64,000 nt of DNA from Pseudosporangium ferrugineum (GTDB taxonomy: Bacteria > Actinomycetota > Actinomycetes > Mycobacteriales > Micromonosporaceae), in NCBI RefSeq assembly GCF_003002065.1, contig NZ_PVZG01000025.1:1-64000 (forward strand). The letters run 5' to 3'. A program made the translations under genes and the position numbers. Shown one piece after another: positions 43,325 to 51,838 of the stretch. The notes under the pieces are model-generated. The model ran no database searches and was not told where the DNA came from. It was given only the letters and a program-made list of their open reading frames with translations. The first letter of the stretch is position 1. Every line of letters begins with the position of its first letter.

Positions 43325-44527
43325 TTGCTGCTGCTCGTGTTCGCCGGGGTGCTGCTCCTGGCCGTCCTGGTGTCCGCGCTGGCCAAGCGCACGATCCTGT
43401 CCACGGCGGTGTTGTTCCTGGTGGCCGGCTTCGTGCTCGGCGAGGACACGACCGGCGTCCTGAACCTGCACCCCGACTCGCCGATCGTGGGTACGCTCGC
43501 CGAGCTCGCCTTGTTCGCGGTGCTGTTCACCGACGGCATGCGGGTCGGCTGGGGCGATCTGCGCAGCGCGTGGAAGCTGCCGGGCCGGGCCCTGGGCTGG
43601 GGACTGCCGCTGACCCTGCTGGTCACGGCGCTGGCGGCGCACTGGCTCGTCGGCCTGCCCTGGCCCGAGGCGTTCCTCATCGGCGCGATCCTGAGCCCCA
43701 CCGACCCGGTGTTCGCGTCCGCGCTCGTCGGCAACGACAAGGTGCCGGGACGGCTGCGGCACCTGCTCAACGTCGAGTCCGGGGTCAACGACGGCCTGGC
43801 GCTGCCCTTCGTCATCGTGTTCCTGGCGCTGGCAGCGGGGTCGGACGATCTGCACCTGGCGCATCTCGGCCTCGAGGTGGTCGGCGGCATCGCGATCGGC
43901 GTGATGGTCCCGATGGCCGCGATCATGCTCGAGCGGTCCCGGCTCTTCGCCGCCTCGTCGGCGTACGAGCCGCTCAACGGCGTGGCCATCGGCCTGCTGG
44001 TCCTCGCGCTCGCCCAGGTCACCCATGCCAACCTGTTCCTCGCGGGGTTCGCCGGCGGCATCACCGTGGCGACGTGCGGACCGGGGCAGCGACAGGCGTT
44101 CGCGCAGTTCGGCGAGAATGTCGCCGAGCTGCTCAAGCTCGCCGCGCTGCTGGTCTTCGGTGCGCTGATCTCGGCCGAGTTCCTGGACGACATCTCCTGG
44201 CAAGGCTGGGTGTTCGCCTTCCTCGCGCTGTTCCTCGCCCGCCCGGTGGCGCTGTGGGTGTCGTTCCGGGGCTCCGGGCTGGACATGCGGGAGCAAGCCG
44301 CCGCCATGTGGTTCGGGCCGAAGGGCTTCGCCTCGGTCGTCTACGGCCTGCTGGTGCTGGAATCGGGCATCGCGCAGGCGAACGAGATCTTCCATCTCGT
44401 GGCGCTGACCATCGTGGTGTCCATCGTGCTGCACTCCTCCACCGACGTGGTGGTGGCACGGGAGTTCGACTCGGAGGTGGAGACACCGACCTGGCACGGG
44501 ATGCTGCACCGCGGCGGGCGGACCTGA
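43325..44527 (+). CDS. Cation:proton antiporter (NhaP/CPA1 type)
   Basis: 400 residues, about 12 helices. ILSPTDPVFASALVGND and LNVESGVNDGLALP hold the ion-binding Asp pair of CPA1 exchangers. The C-terminal block MWFGPKGFASVVYGLLVLE is also typical. TTG at 43325 with GGAG six bases upstream is used. It exchanges sodium or potassium for protons. Confidence 0.87.
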   Translation: MLLLVFAGVLLLAVLVSALAKRTILSTAVLFLVAGFVLGEDTTGVLNLHPDSPIVGTLAELALFAVLFTDGMRVGWGDLRSAWKLPGRALGWGLPLTLLVTALAAHWLVGLPWPEAFLIGAILSPTDPVFASALVGNDKVPGRLRHLLNVESGVNDGLALPFVIVFLALAAGSDDLHLAHLGLEVVGGIAIGVMVPMAAIMLERSRLFAASSAYEPLNGVAIGLLVLALAQVTHANLFLAGFAGGITVATCGPGQRQAFAQFGENVAELLKLAALLVFGALISAEFLDDISWQGWVFAFLALFLARPVALWVSFRGSGLDMREQAAAMWFGPKGFASVVYGLLVLESGIAQANEIFHLVALTIVVSIVLHSSTDVVVAREFDSEVETPTWHGMLHRGGRT

Positions 44528-44539
44528 AAGCCGCTCCGC

Positions 44540-44564
44540 GTTTCCGCGTTCCGCGGCGGGGTAG
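44540..44564 (+). promoter_or_regulatory. SigB/SigF-type promoter upstream of the NDH-2 gene
   Basis: GTTTCC (44540-44545), 13 bases, GGGTAG (44559-44564), 40 bases before the NDH-2 ATG. Confidence 0.7.
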
Positions 44565-44603
44565 GCGCGGGGTCGTCATGACCGGTACGGGAAGGGGCGT
44601 CGG

Positions 44604-45908
44604 ATGGCGCGGGCGCGGATCGTCGTCGTCGGGGGTGGATTCGCCGGGTTCCACGCGGCCAGAACACTGCTGCACCGCGCCCGGGGCGCCGCCGAGGTCG
44701 TGCTGCTCAACCCCACCGACTACTTCCTGTACCTCCCGCTGCTGCCCGAGGTCGCCGGGGGCGTTCTGGATCCCCGCCGGGTCACCGTCCCGCTGACCGG
44801 CACTCTGCCGGGCATCCGGCTGGTCCTGGGCCAGGCGCACGGCGTGGACGTCGGCGCCCGGACCGTGTCGTGGACCGGTCCGGAAGGAGAGCAGGGCACG
44901 CTGCGCTACGACCGGCTCGTGCTCGCCGCGGGCAGCGTCAACAAGCTGCTGCCCCTCCCCGGCGTCGCCGACCACGCCCACGGTTTCCGCGGCATCCCGG
45001 AGGCACTGCACCTGCGCGACCACGTGATCCGCCAGGTCGAACTCGCCGACGCCGCCACCGACCCGGCCGAACGCGCCGCCCGGCTGACGTTCGTGGTCGT
45101 CGGCGCCGGCTACACGGGCACCGAGGTGACCGCGCAGATCGAGCTGCTCACCAGGGACGTGCTGAAGCGCCACCCGCGGCTGGCCGGGACCCGTCCCCGG
45201 TGGCTTCTGCTGGACACCGCCGACCAGGTCCTGCCCGGGATGGACGAACGCCTCTCGGCCACCGCCGATCGGGTGCTACGGGAGCGGGGGGTCGAGGTCG
45301 AGATGGGTACGTCGGTCTCCGTGGCCACCGCGACCGGCGTCAAGCTCACCGACGGGCGCTTCGTGGAGTCACGCACGCTCGTCTGGTGCGTGGGGGTGCG
45401 CCCCGACCCGCTGGCGCAGAGCACCGGGTTGCCGATGACCGAGGGCCGGTTGGAGGTCGACGAGTACCTGGCCGTCCCCGGGCACCCGGAGATCCTCGCC
45501 TGCGGCGACGCCGCCGCCGTACCCGACCCCGCCCGCCCGGGGAAGCCGACGCCGATGACCGCTCAGCATGCCGTCCGGCAGGGGCGGCTGGCCGGGGACA
45601 ACATCGCCGCCTCGTACGGGGTGGGACGGCGGCGTCCGTACCGGCACCGCGGCCTGGGCTTCGTCGTGGACCTCGGTGGCCGGCAGGCCGCGGCCAACCC
45701 GCTGCACCTGCCGCTGTCCGGCCTCGCCGCACGCGTCGTCACCCGCGGCTACCACCTGAGCGCGCTGCCGGCGAACCGGTTCCGTACGGCGGCCGACTGG
45801 CTGTTCACGGCCGTCGGATCCCGGCCGGCCGTGCAGCTGGGCCTGGTTCCCGGTCCGGCGGTCCCGCTGGACACCGACGCCCCCGAACTGGCCCACCCGT
45901 CCCGCTGA
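44604..45908 (+). CDS. Type II NADH dehydrogenase-like FAD oxidoreductase
   Basis: 434 residues. FAD site VVVGGGFAGFHAA, second nucleotide-binding site VVVGAGYTGTEVTAQ, third FAD motif ILACGDAAAVPDP followed by AQHAVRQG. LYLPLLPEVAGG and the C-terminal amphipathic region match NDH-2, which passes electrons from NADH to quinone without pumping protons. In a region whose complex I lacks an NADH module, it could be the NADH entry point for this gene set (inference). Confidence 0.87.
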   Translation: MARARIVVVGGGFAGFHAARTLLHRARGAAEVVLLNPTDYFLYLPLLPEVAGGVLDPRRVTVPLTGTLPGIRLVLGQAHGVDVGARTVSWTGPEGEQGTLRYDRLVLAAGSVNKLLPLPGVADHAHGFRGIPEALHLRDHVIRQVELADAATDPAERAARLTFVVVGAGYTGTEVTAQIELLTRDVLKRHPRLAGTRPRWLLLDTADQVLPGMDERLSATADRVLRERGVEVEMGTSVSVATATGVKLTDGRFVESRTLVWCVGVRPDPLAQSTGLPMTEGRLEVDEYLAVPGHPEILACGDAAAVPDPARPGKPTPMTAQHAVRQGRLAGDNIAASYGVGRRRPYRHRGLGFVVDLGGRQAAANPLHLPLSGLAARVVTRGYHLSALPANRFRTAADWLFTAVGSRPAVQLGLVPGPAVPLDTDAPELAHPSR

Positions 45909-45919
45909 GGAGGATCACC

Positions 45920-46972
45920 ATGCGAGCGTTGACCGTCCGGCCCCTGGAGGCGAACTCCGCCGAGGTCCGCGACGTGCCCGACCCCGAGGCAGGCCCCGGC
46001 GAGATGCTCGTCGACGGGCTGGCCCTGGGCATCTGCGGCACCGACCGGGAGATCGCCGCCGGGGAGTACGGCTGGGCCCCGCCCGGCCGCGAGCGGCTTG
46101 TGCTGGGCCACGAGTCGCTGGGCCGCGTACGGACCGCTCCTTCCGGCAGCGGGTTCGCCCCGGGCGACCTGGTCGTGGGAGTGGTCCGGCGGCCGGACCC
46201 GGTGCCCTGCGGCGCCTGCGCCCACCATGAGTTCGACATGTGCCGCAACGGCAAGTACACCGAGCGGGGCATCAAGGAGATCGACGGATACGGCAGTCAG
46301 GCGTGGGCCGTCGAGACCGGCTTCGCGGTCAAGCTCGATCCCGCGCTGGAACACGTCGGCGTGCTGATGGAGCCGACCACCGTCGTCGCCAAGGCGTGGG
46401 AACAGGTCGAGAAGGTGGGCGCCCGGGCGTGGTTCGAGCCCCGCAGCGTCCTGGTCACCGGCGCGGGGCCGATCGGCCTGCTGGCGGCGCTGCTGGGGGT
46501 GCAACGCGGGCTGGACGTGCACGTGCTCGACCTCGCCACGGAGGGCGCCAAGCCGGAGGCGGTCAAGGCGCTCGGGGCGCAGTATCACTCGTCCGGCATG
46601 GCCGAGGTCACCGAGCGGGTGCAACCCGACGTGATCATCGAGGCCACCGGGGTGTCGAGCCTGGTCTTCGAGGCGATGGCGGGCACGGCCTCGTACGGGA
46701 TCGTCTGCCTGACCGGCGTGTCGCCGGTCGGCCGGAAGATCGCGGTCGACGTGGGCGCGGCCAACCGGGAGATCGTGCTGGAGAACGACGTCGTCGTGGG
46801 CTCGGTGAACGCGAACCTGAGCCACTACGCCGCCGCGGCGGACGCGCTGGCCAAGGCGGACATCGACTGGCTCTCGCGGCTGATCACCCGGCGGGTGCCG
46901 CTGGAGCGCTTCGCCGACGCGCTCGAGGCGCGACCGGACGACGTCAAGGTCGTCCTCGACCTGTCCGCGTGA
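45920..46972 (+). CDS. Zinc-dependent glucose 1-dehydrogenase-like enzyme
   Basis: 350 residues. Catalytic zinc ligands in GICGTDREI and LGHESLG, structural zinc cysteines PCGACAHHEFDMC, nucleotide-binding VTGAGPIGLLAALLGV. The C-terminal half matches the Glucose_dehyd_C type (LENDVVVGSVNANLSHY). It oxidises an aldose to the lactone. GAGGAGGATCACC precedes the ATG. Twelve bases after NDH-2, forming an operon with it and GH15. Confidence 0.87.
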   Translation: MRALTVRPLEANSAEVRDVPDPEAGPGEMLVDGLALGICGTDREIAAGEYGWAPPGRERLVLGHESLGRVRTAPSGSGFAPGDLVVGVVRRPDPVPCGACAHHEFDMCRNGKYTERGIKEIDGYGSQAWAVETGFAVKLDPALEHVGVLMEPTTVVAKAWEQVEKVGARAWFEPRSVLVTGAGPIGLLAALLGVQRGLDVHVLDLATEGAKPEAVKALGAQYHSSGMAEVTERVQPDVIIEATGVSSLVFEAMAGTASYGIVCLTGVSPVGRKIAVDVGAANREIVLENDVVVGSVNANLSHYAAAADALAKADIDWLSRLITRRVPLERFADALEARPDDVKVVLDLSA

Positions 46973-46986
46973 AGGGGGTGCGTGCC

Positions 46987-48801
46987 ATGACCGGACACAT
47001 CGAGGACTACGCGCTCATCGGGGACCTGCAGTCGGCCGCCCTGGTCGGCCGTGACGGGTCCATCGACTGGCTGTGCCTGCCGCGGTTCGACTCAACGGCC
47101 TGTTTCGCGGCGCTGCTCGGTGACGAGTCCGCCGGCCACTGGCGCATCGCCCCGACCGGCGGGGGTGACGCGCGCCGGCGCTACCGCGGCGACTCGCTGG
47201 TGCTGGAGACGGAATGGCAGACGCCCGACGGCGTCGTTCGAGTCTTGGATTTCATGCCGCCGCGGGGAGAAGCCGCGGACGTGGTGCGGATCGTCGAAGG
47301 CGTCTCCGGGGCGGTGCCGATGCGTATGGACCTCGTCCTGCGCTTCGACTACGGCCGGGTGGTGCCCTGGGTGCGCCGGCAGGGCCGCGACCTGAGCGCC
47401 ATCGCGGGCCCGGATGCCGTGTGGTTGCGCACCGACGCCCCGCTGCACGGCCGGGACCGCGCCACCGCCTCGGAGTTCACCGTAGGCGAGGGGGAACGGG
47501 TGCCCTTCGTCCTGACGTACCAGCTGTCGCATCTGCCACGCCCGGAACCGGTCGACCCCGTCGCGGCTCTCGCCGACAGCGAGCGGTACTGGCACGAGTG
47601 GATCGGCCGATGCGACTACGACGGCCGATGGTCCGACATCGTCCGGCGCTCCCTGATCCTGCTGAAGGCGCTCACGTACGCGCCGACGGGCGGGATCGTC
47701 GCCGCGGCCACGTCCTCACTGCCGGAGCAGATCGGCGGGCCACGCAACTGGGACTACCGGTACTGCTGGCTGCGCGATGCCACGTTCACGCTGCAGGCGC
47801 TGCTGGGCACCGGCTATGTCGCCGAGGCGAAGGCGTGGCGCGAATGGTTGCTGCGCGCGGTTGCCGGCGACCCTGCCGATCTTCAGATCATGTACGGCCT
47901 GGACGGCACCCGGCGCCTGCCCGAGTACACCGCCGACTGGCTGAGCGGCTATCGCGGCTCGACGCCCGTCCGGATCGGCAACGCCGCCGCCGGGCAGCTG
48001 CAGCTCGACGTCTGGGGCGAGGTGCTCGACGGCCTGCACACGGCGCGGGAAGCAGGCATCGCATCAACGGATGCCGGGTGGGACCTGCAACGGGCGCTGC
48101 TCGACTTCCTCGAGGGCGAGTGGCGGCAACCCGACAACGGTCTCTGGGAGGTCCGGGGCGACCGGCGGCAGTTCGTACACTCGAAAGTCATGGCCTGGGC
48201 CGGTTTCGACCGCGCGGTCACCGCCGTGGAACGCCATGGGCTCGACGGTCCGGTGGACCGGTGGCGGGCGGCCCGGGACGAGATCCACGCCGAGGTCTGC
48301 GCCAAGGGATTCGACGCCGACCGCAACACCTTCACCCAGTCGTACGGTTCCCCCGCGCTGGACGCCGCCCTGCTGCTGATCCCGCGAGTGGGTTTTCTGC
48401 CGCCCACCGACCCGCGCGTGGTCGGCACTGTCGAGGCGGTGCAGCGTGACCTCTGCCAGGACGGCTTCGTCCTGCGCTACCGCCCGGGACACGACAACGT
48501 GGACGGGCTGCCGGGCACCGAGGGCGCTTTTCTGGCGTGCACGTTCTGGCTGGTGGACGCGCTGCACGCGATCGGCCGTCGTGACGACGCCGAACAGCTG
48601 TTCGAGCGGCTGCTGGACCTGCGCAACGACGTCGGCATGCTGTCGGAGGAGTACGACCCGGCATCCGGGCATCAGCTCGGCAACACCCCCCAGGCGTTCA
48701 GCCTCGTGGGCCTGGTCAACTCCGCCCGGCTGCTCAGTGGCACGCCGACGCAGACCTCGGCGGACTCCGCCGCCCAGCAGACCCGCCGGCCGTCCCGGTG
48801 A
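46987..48801 (+). CDS. Glycoside hydrolase family 15 protein (trehalase/glucoamylase-like)
   Basis: 604 residues. N-terminal domain: IEDYALIGDLQSAALVGRDGSIDWLCLPRFDS. (alpha/alpha)6 barrel with RNWDYRYCWLRDATFT, the general acid Glu in NGLWEVRGDRRQFVHSK, and LSEEYDPASGHQLGNTPQAFS. Actinobacterial members hydrolyse trehalose or maltodextrins inside the cell. No signal peptide. Glucose released would suit the upstream glucose dehydrogenase. Confidence 0.9.
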   Translation: MTGHIEDYALIGDLQSAALVGRDGSIDWLCLPRFDSTACFAALLGDESAGHWRIAPTGGGDARRRYRGDSLVLETEWQTPDGVVRVLDFMPPRGEAADVVRIVEGVSGAVPMRMDLVLRFDYGRVVPWVRRQGRDLSAIAGPDAVWLRTDAPLHGRDRATASEFTVGEGERVPFVLTYQLSHLPRPEPVDPVAALADSERYWHEWIGRCDYDGRWSDIVRRSLILLKALTYAPTGGIVAAATSSLPEQIGGPRNWDYRYCWLRDATFTLQALLGTGYVAEAKAWREWLLRAVAGDPADLQIMYGLDGTRRLPEYTADWLSGYRGSTPVRIGNAAAGQLQLDVWGEVLDGLHTAREAGIASTDAGWDLQRALLDFLEGEWRQPDNGLWEVRGDRRQFVHSKVMAWAGFDRAVTAVERHGLDGPVDRWRAARDEIHAEVCAKGFDADRNTFTQSYGSPALDAALLLIPRVGFLPPTDPRVVGTVEAVQRDLCQDGFVLRYRPGHDNVDGLPGTEGAFLACTFWLVDALHAIGRRDDAEQLFERLLDLRNDVGMLSEEYDPASGHQLGNTPQAFSLVGLVNSARLLSGTPTQTSADSAAQQTRRPSR

Positions 48802-49052
48802 CACCGGAGGGGCCGGAGCGACGGCGCGACCGCCTCCGCCGGGCCGCGGCGCGCATGGCGTGGCACCGGCTGGCGCTCGCCGCGGCGCTGATCTGCCTGG
48901 CGCCGCTCCTGATCCGGAGCCACGGGATGACCGGTGCCGCCGTGGCCGTGCTCGCGGTCGCCTATGCGATCCGTCTGGTGGTGCTCGCCGGTCGGGGTGG
49001 GCGACGCGCCACGAGAACCCGCCGTCGCCGGACTGTCATCGGACCGTCATAG
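48798..49052 (+). CDS. Small membrane protein, Arg-rich ends
   Basis: 84 residues. GTG start overlaps the GH15 stop (GTGA). A basic N-terminus (RRRDRLRRAAARM), two hydrophobic segments (about 22-40 and 45-64) and an Arg-rich tail. No family recognised. The last codons coincide with a GTCA repeat. Confidence 0.5.
   Translation: MTPEGPERRRDRLRRAAARMAWHRLALAAALICLAPLLIRSHGMTGAAVAVLAVAYAIRLVVLAGRGGRRATRTRRRRTVIGPS
49035..49050 (+). promoter_or_regulatory. GTCA direct repeat upstream of the HtrA-type protease gene
   Basis: GTCAT at 49035 and GTCAT at 49046, ending 88 bases before the protease ATG and in the same orientation. It overlaps the end of the small upstream gene. Confidence 0.62.
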
Positions 49053-49138
49053 AACCGAGCGTCCACCACGACGCCTCCCGGGCAGGACCCGCGCCGACGG
49101 CAGACGCGCCGTCTGCGTCCGATCAAGGAGGAGACCTG

Positions 49139-50158
49139 ATGCGTACGAGGCGACTGGCGGCCGCAACGATGGCCGCGGCGGTGACCGTAGCCGTGAGCGC
49201 AGGCTGCACCGACGACTCTCCCGAGGCGGCCCCGGCCGCGTCGGCGTCAGCGGCCGCCGCCCAGCCCGACGCCATCGTCGACGTCGTCTCCGCGATGGAA
49301 CCTTCGGTGGTCACCATCCACACCGGCGAGGGACTGGGCAGCGGGGTGATCTACCGGGCCGACGGAGTGATCGTGACCAATGCTCACGTTGTCGGCTCGG
49401 CCACCCGGGTGCAGGTGTCGTTCGCCGACGGCACCCAGATCCCCGGGCAGGTCACCGGGTCCGACGACCTCACCGACCTGGCGGTGGTCAAGGTGGGCCG
49501 CGACAACCTGCCCGCCGTCACCGTGCGGCAGGAGCTGCCCCGCCAGGGGGAGACCGCGCTGGCGCTGGGCAGCCCGCTCGGCTTCGAGAACACCGTCACC
49601 AAGGGCATCATCTCCGGTGTCAGCCGGCAGATCCCGGCCTCCACCACCGGCGGCCGCCCCCTGGTGGACCTCATCCAGACGGACGCGCCGATCTCACCGG
49701 GCAACTCCGGCGGCGCGCTTCTCGACGCGCAAGGTCGTCTCGTCGGTGTGAACGAGGCGTACATCCCGCCGGCGGCCGGTGCGGTGTCCCTCGGGTTCGC
49801 CATCCCGGCCAGCACCGTCGTCGACGTGACGGACCAGCTGCTGAAGAACGGCAAGGTCGCCCATCCCTTCCTGGGCGTGGTGCTGACCTCCGTGACCCCG
49901 GAGGTTGCCCGGGCTCTCGGCATGGACGTGACCGCGGGGGCCGTGGTCCGGCAGGTCCAGCCGGGCAGCCCGGCCGCGACAGCCGGTATCCGGACCGGCG
50001 ACGTGATCGTCGGTTTCCAGAGCACCACCGTCGAGACGGTCGGTGACGTCTACGCTGCGCTGCGGACGGTCAAGCCGGGTGACCGGGTGACGGTGAAGGT
50101 GAACCGCGGTGGCACGGTGACCGATCTCCCGATCACCCTCGGCACTCTGTCGCGGTGA
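49139..50158 (+). CDS. HtrA/DegP-type serine protease with PDZ domain
   Basis: 339 residues. Signal peptide with VSAGC (possible lipobox), protease domain with His in VTNAHVV, Asp in DDLTDLAVV and Ser in SPGNSGGALL, then one PDZ domain (about 245-335) with FLGVVLTSV and RTGDVIVGF. It degrades or refolds damaged envelope proteins. AAGGAGGAG lies before the ATG. A GTCA repeat upstream suggests control by an envelope-stress regulator. Confidence 0.92.
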   Translation: MRTRRLAAATMAAAVTVAVSAGCTDDSPEAAPAASASAAAAQPDAIVDVVSAMEPSVVTIHTGEGLGSGVIYRADGVIVTNAHVVGSATRVQVSFADGTQIPGQVTGSDDLTDLAVVKVGRDNLPAVTVRQELPRQGETALALGSPLGFENTVTKGIISGVSRQIPASTTGGRPLVDLIQTDAPISPGNSGGALLDAQGRLVGVNEAYIPPAAGAVSLGFAIPASTVVDVTDQLLKNGKVAHPFLGVVLTSVTPEVARALGMDVTAGAVVRQVQPGSPAATAGIRTGDVIVGFQSTTVETVGDVYAALRTVKPGDRVTVKVNRGGTVTDLPITLGTLSR

Positions 50159-50187
50159 GCGCGACACCAATTTCGATCAGGCACGAG

Positions 50188-50212
50188 GTTTGGTTCCCGT
50201 TCGGATGGGAAC
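50188..50212 (+). promoter_or_regulatory. SigB/SigF-type promoter upstream of sigma-STAS gene 2
   Basis: GTTTGG (50188-50193), 13 bases, GGGAAC (50207-50212). Leader of about 215 bases, similar to the long leader of sigma-STAS gene 1. The rest of 50213-50434 shows nothing else I can name. Confidence 0.6.
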
Positions 50213-50434
50213 TGGGCCGCTGCGAAGCTCGTCTCCGCGGCGTCGAATTCACGGCGCCATGCGTCCGCAAGGGCGTGCCCGCCGGACGAGCATGACAGCC
50301 GATGTCGCAGCGGCGGCCGCAGCGCGGCCCGCTTGTCTCCGTCGGCCGGCCGCCGACGCTCGGCGGCCACCACCCCACCACCTGTGTCGCCCCCGCCTGC
50401 CCGGAGCGGCATTCCGTGTCAACGGAGGACATAC

Positions 50435-51814
50435 GTGACGCTGCACCATGTCGCCGCCCGGCACCTCACCCGTGATGAGGAGGTGCCGCGCCGGCCCGTG
50501 GACGACACGGAACGGGAGACGGAGGTCCTGTTCCGGCGCCTGCAGGAACCCACCCTCAGCGACACCGAACGCCGCCGGACCCGGGACCGCATCGTCGAGC
50601 TGAACTTGCCGCAGGCCATCCGGCTGACCCACCGGTACCGCAACCGGGGCCAGGACGCCGAGGACCTGCGGCAGGTGGCCGCGATCGGTCTGCTGAAGGC
50701 GGTAGACGGGTTCGACCCCGGCCGCGGCAAGCCGTTCTTCGGCTACCTGATCCCCACCGTGACCGGCGAGGTCAAGCGGCACTTCCGCGACCACGGCTGG
50801 GACATGCACGTCCCGCGCCGCCTGCAGGAACGGTATCTCGTCGTCACGCAGGCACGTGCCGACCTGACGCAGCGCCTGGGGCACGCGCCCACCGCGGCCG
50901 AGCTCGGCGCCGCACTCGACCTGGACGAACGTGAGGTGCTGGAGGCGCTCGGCGCCGCAGCGGTCTACGACGTGGGTTCGCTGAACAAGCGGGTGTCCGC
51001 CGATGACGACGCCGGCGAGCGGCAGGAGTTCGTCGGCGCCGAGGACGACGCCCTCGTCTCCCTCTGCGATCGGCTGGCCCTGCGTGACCTGGTGCGTGAC
51101 CTGCCGGACCGCGATCGCTACATCCTGAGCCAGTACTTCTTCGCCGGAGCGACGCAGGAACGTATCGCCGGCGCTCTCGGCATGTCCCAGATGAACGTCT
51201 CCCGCCTGCTGCGACGCACACTGGACCGGCTCCGGCTGCACCTGACCGATGCCGCGGACACGCCCGCCGAAGCTTCGTATTCGGCCGCCGGGATCGCCGT
51301 GACGGACACCCGGCAGGCGATCGTGGTCACTGTCGAGGGCGAGACGGATACTGCGCTGCTGGGCAGGGCGCTGGTCGACGCCGCGGTCCGGATTGGCCGT
51401 GGACGCGTCGTGGTCGATCTGCGCAGTGCCGGTGGTGCGGGGCCCGGGATGGCGAAGGCACTGGTGCATGCCTACCGGGCTGCCGGAGCCGGCGGCGCCC
51501 GCATCCGGGTGGTCAACGTGCCGGCGGGTCTCTACGACCTGCTGTGCCGGCTCGGTGTGACCCGGCTCGTGCCCTGCCGGCCGCTCACGTCGCCCGCTGC
51601 CCACCCCGCCGCCTGTCCTGCCGTCCAGCCGGCCCGTCCGGCGACGGCATCCGTCGTGCAGCGGCACCCATGGCCCGGTAGGGAACCGGCGGCGCCCGAG
51701 ACCGTCGAGGCGCTCACCATCCCGTCGGCGCGGTGCCTGTCGCGTCTGCCGCAGTGCGGCAGACGCGCGAGGGCGGTGATGGCACCGCGGGACGTCCGGG
51801 CCCGCGCTCCCTGA
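50435..51814 (+). CDS. SigB/F/G-type sigma factor fused to a degenerate STAS domain, paralogue 2
   Basis: 459 residues. Sigma region 2 about 55-122, region 3 about 135-175, region 4 about 215-268 (TQERIAGALGMSQMNVSRLLRR). STAS-like domain about 293-382 (VVVTVEGETDTALLGRALVD, VVVDLRSAGGAGPGMAKALV, RIRVVNVPAGLYDLLCRLG). The usual Ser-Ser of DSSG is Pro-Gly, so no phospho-acceptor. A Pro/Ala-rich tail of about 78 residues follows. GTG with GGAGG six bases upstream. About 40% similar by eye to the protein at 18629-20293 with identical domain order. Confidence 0.9.
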   Translation: MTLHHVAARHLTRDEEVPRRPVDDTERETEVLFRRLQEPTLSDTERRRTRDRIVELNLPQAIRLTHRYRNRGQDAEDLRQVAAIGLLKAVDGFDPGRGKPFFGYLIPTVTGEVKRHFRDHGWDMHVPRRLQERYLVVTQARADLTQRLGHAPTAAELGAALDLDEREVLEALGAAAVYDVGSLNKRVSADDDAGERQEFVGAEDDALVSLCDRLALRDLVRDLPDRDRYILSQYFFAGATQERIAGALGMSQMNVSRLLRRTLDRLRLHLTDAADTPAEASYSAAGIAVTDTRQAIVVTVEGETDTALLGRALVDAAVRIGRGRVVVDLRSAGGAGPGMAKALVHAYRAAGAGGARIRVVNVPAGLYDLLCRLGVTRLVPCRPLTSPAAHPAACPAVQPARPATASVVQRHPWPGREPAAPETVEALTIPSARCLSRLPQCGRRARAVMAPRDVRARAP

Positions 51815-51838
51815 CGCGGGCACCCGTCCGAGGCGGGG

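Noticed and set aside
40364..44509. 1381-codon open frame on the minus strand
   Set aside because: It lies opposite four well-supported plus-strand enzymes and transporters. The protein is His/Gln/Arg-rich, as expected from antisense of GC-rich codons.
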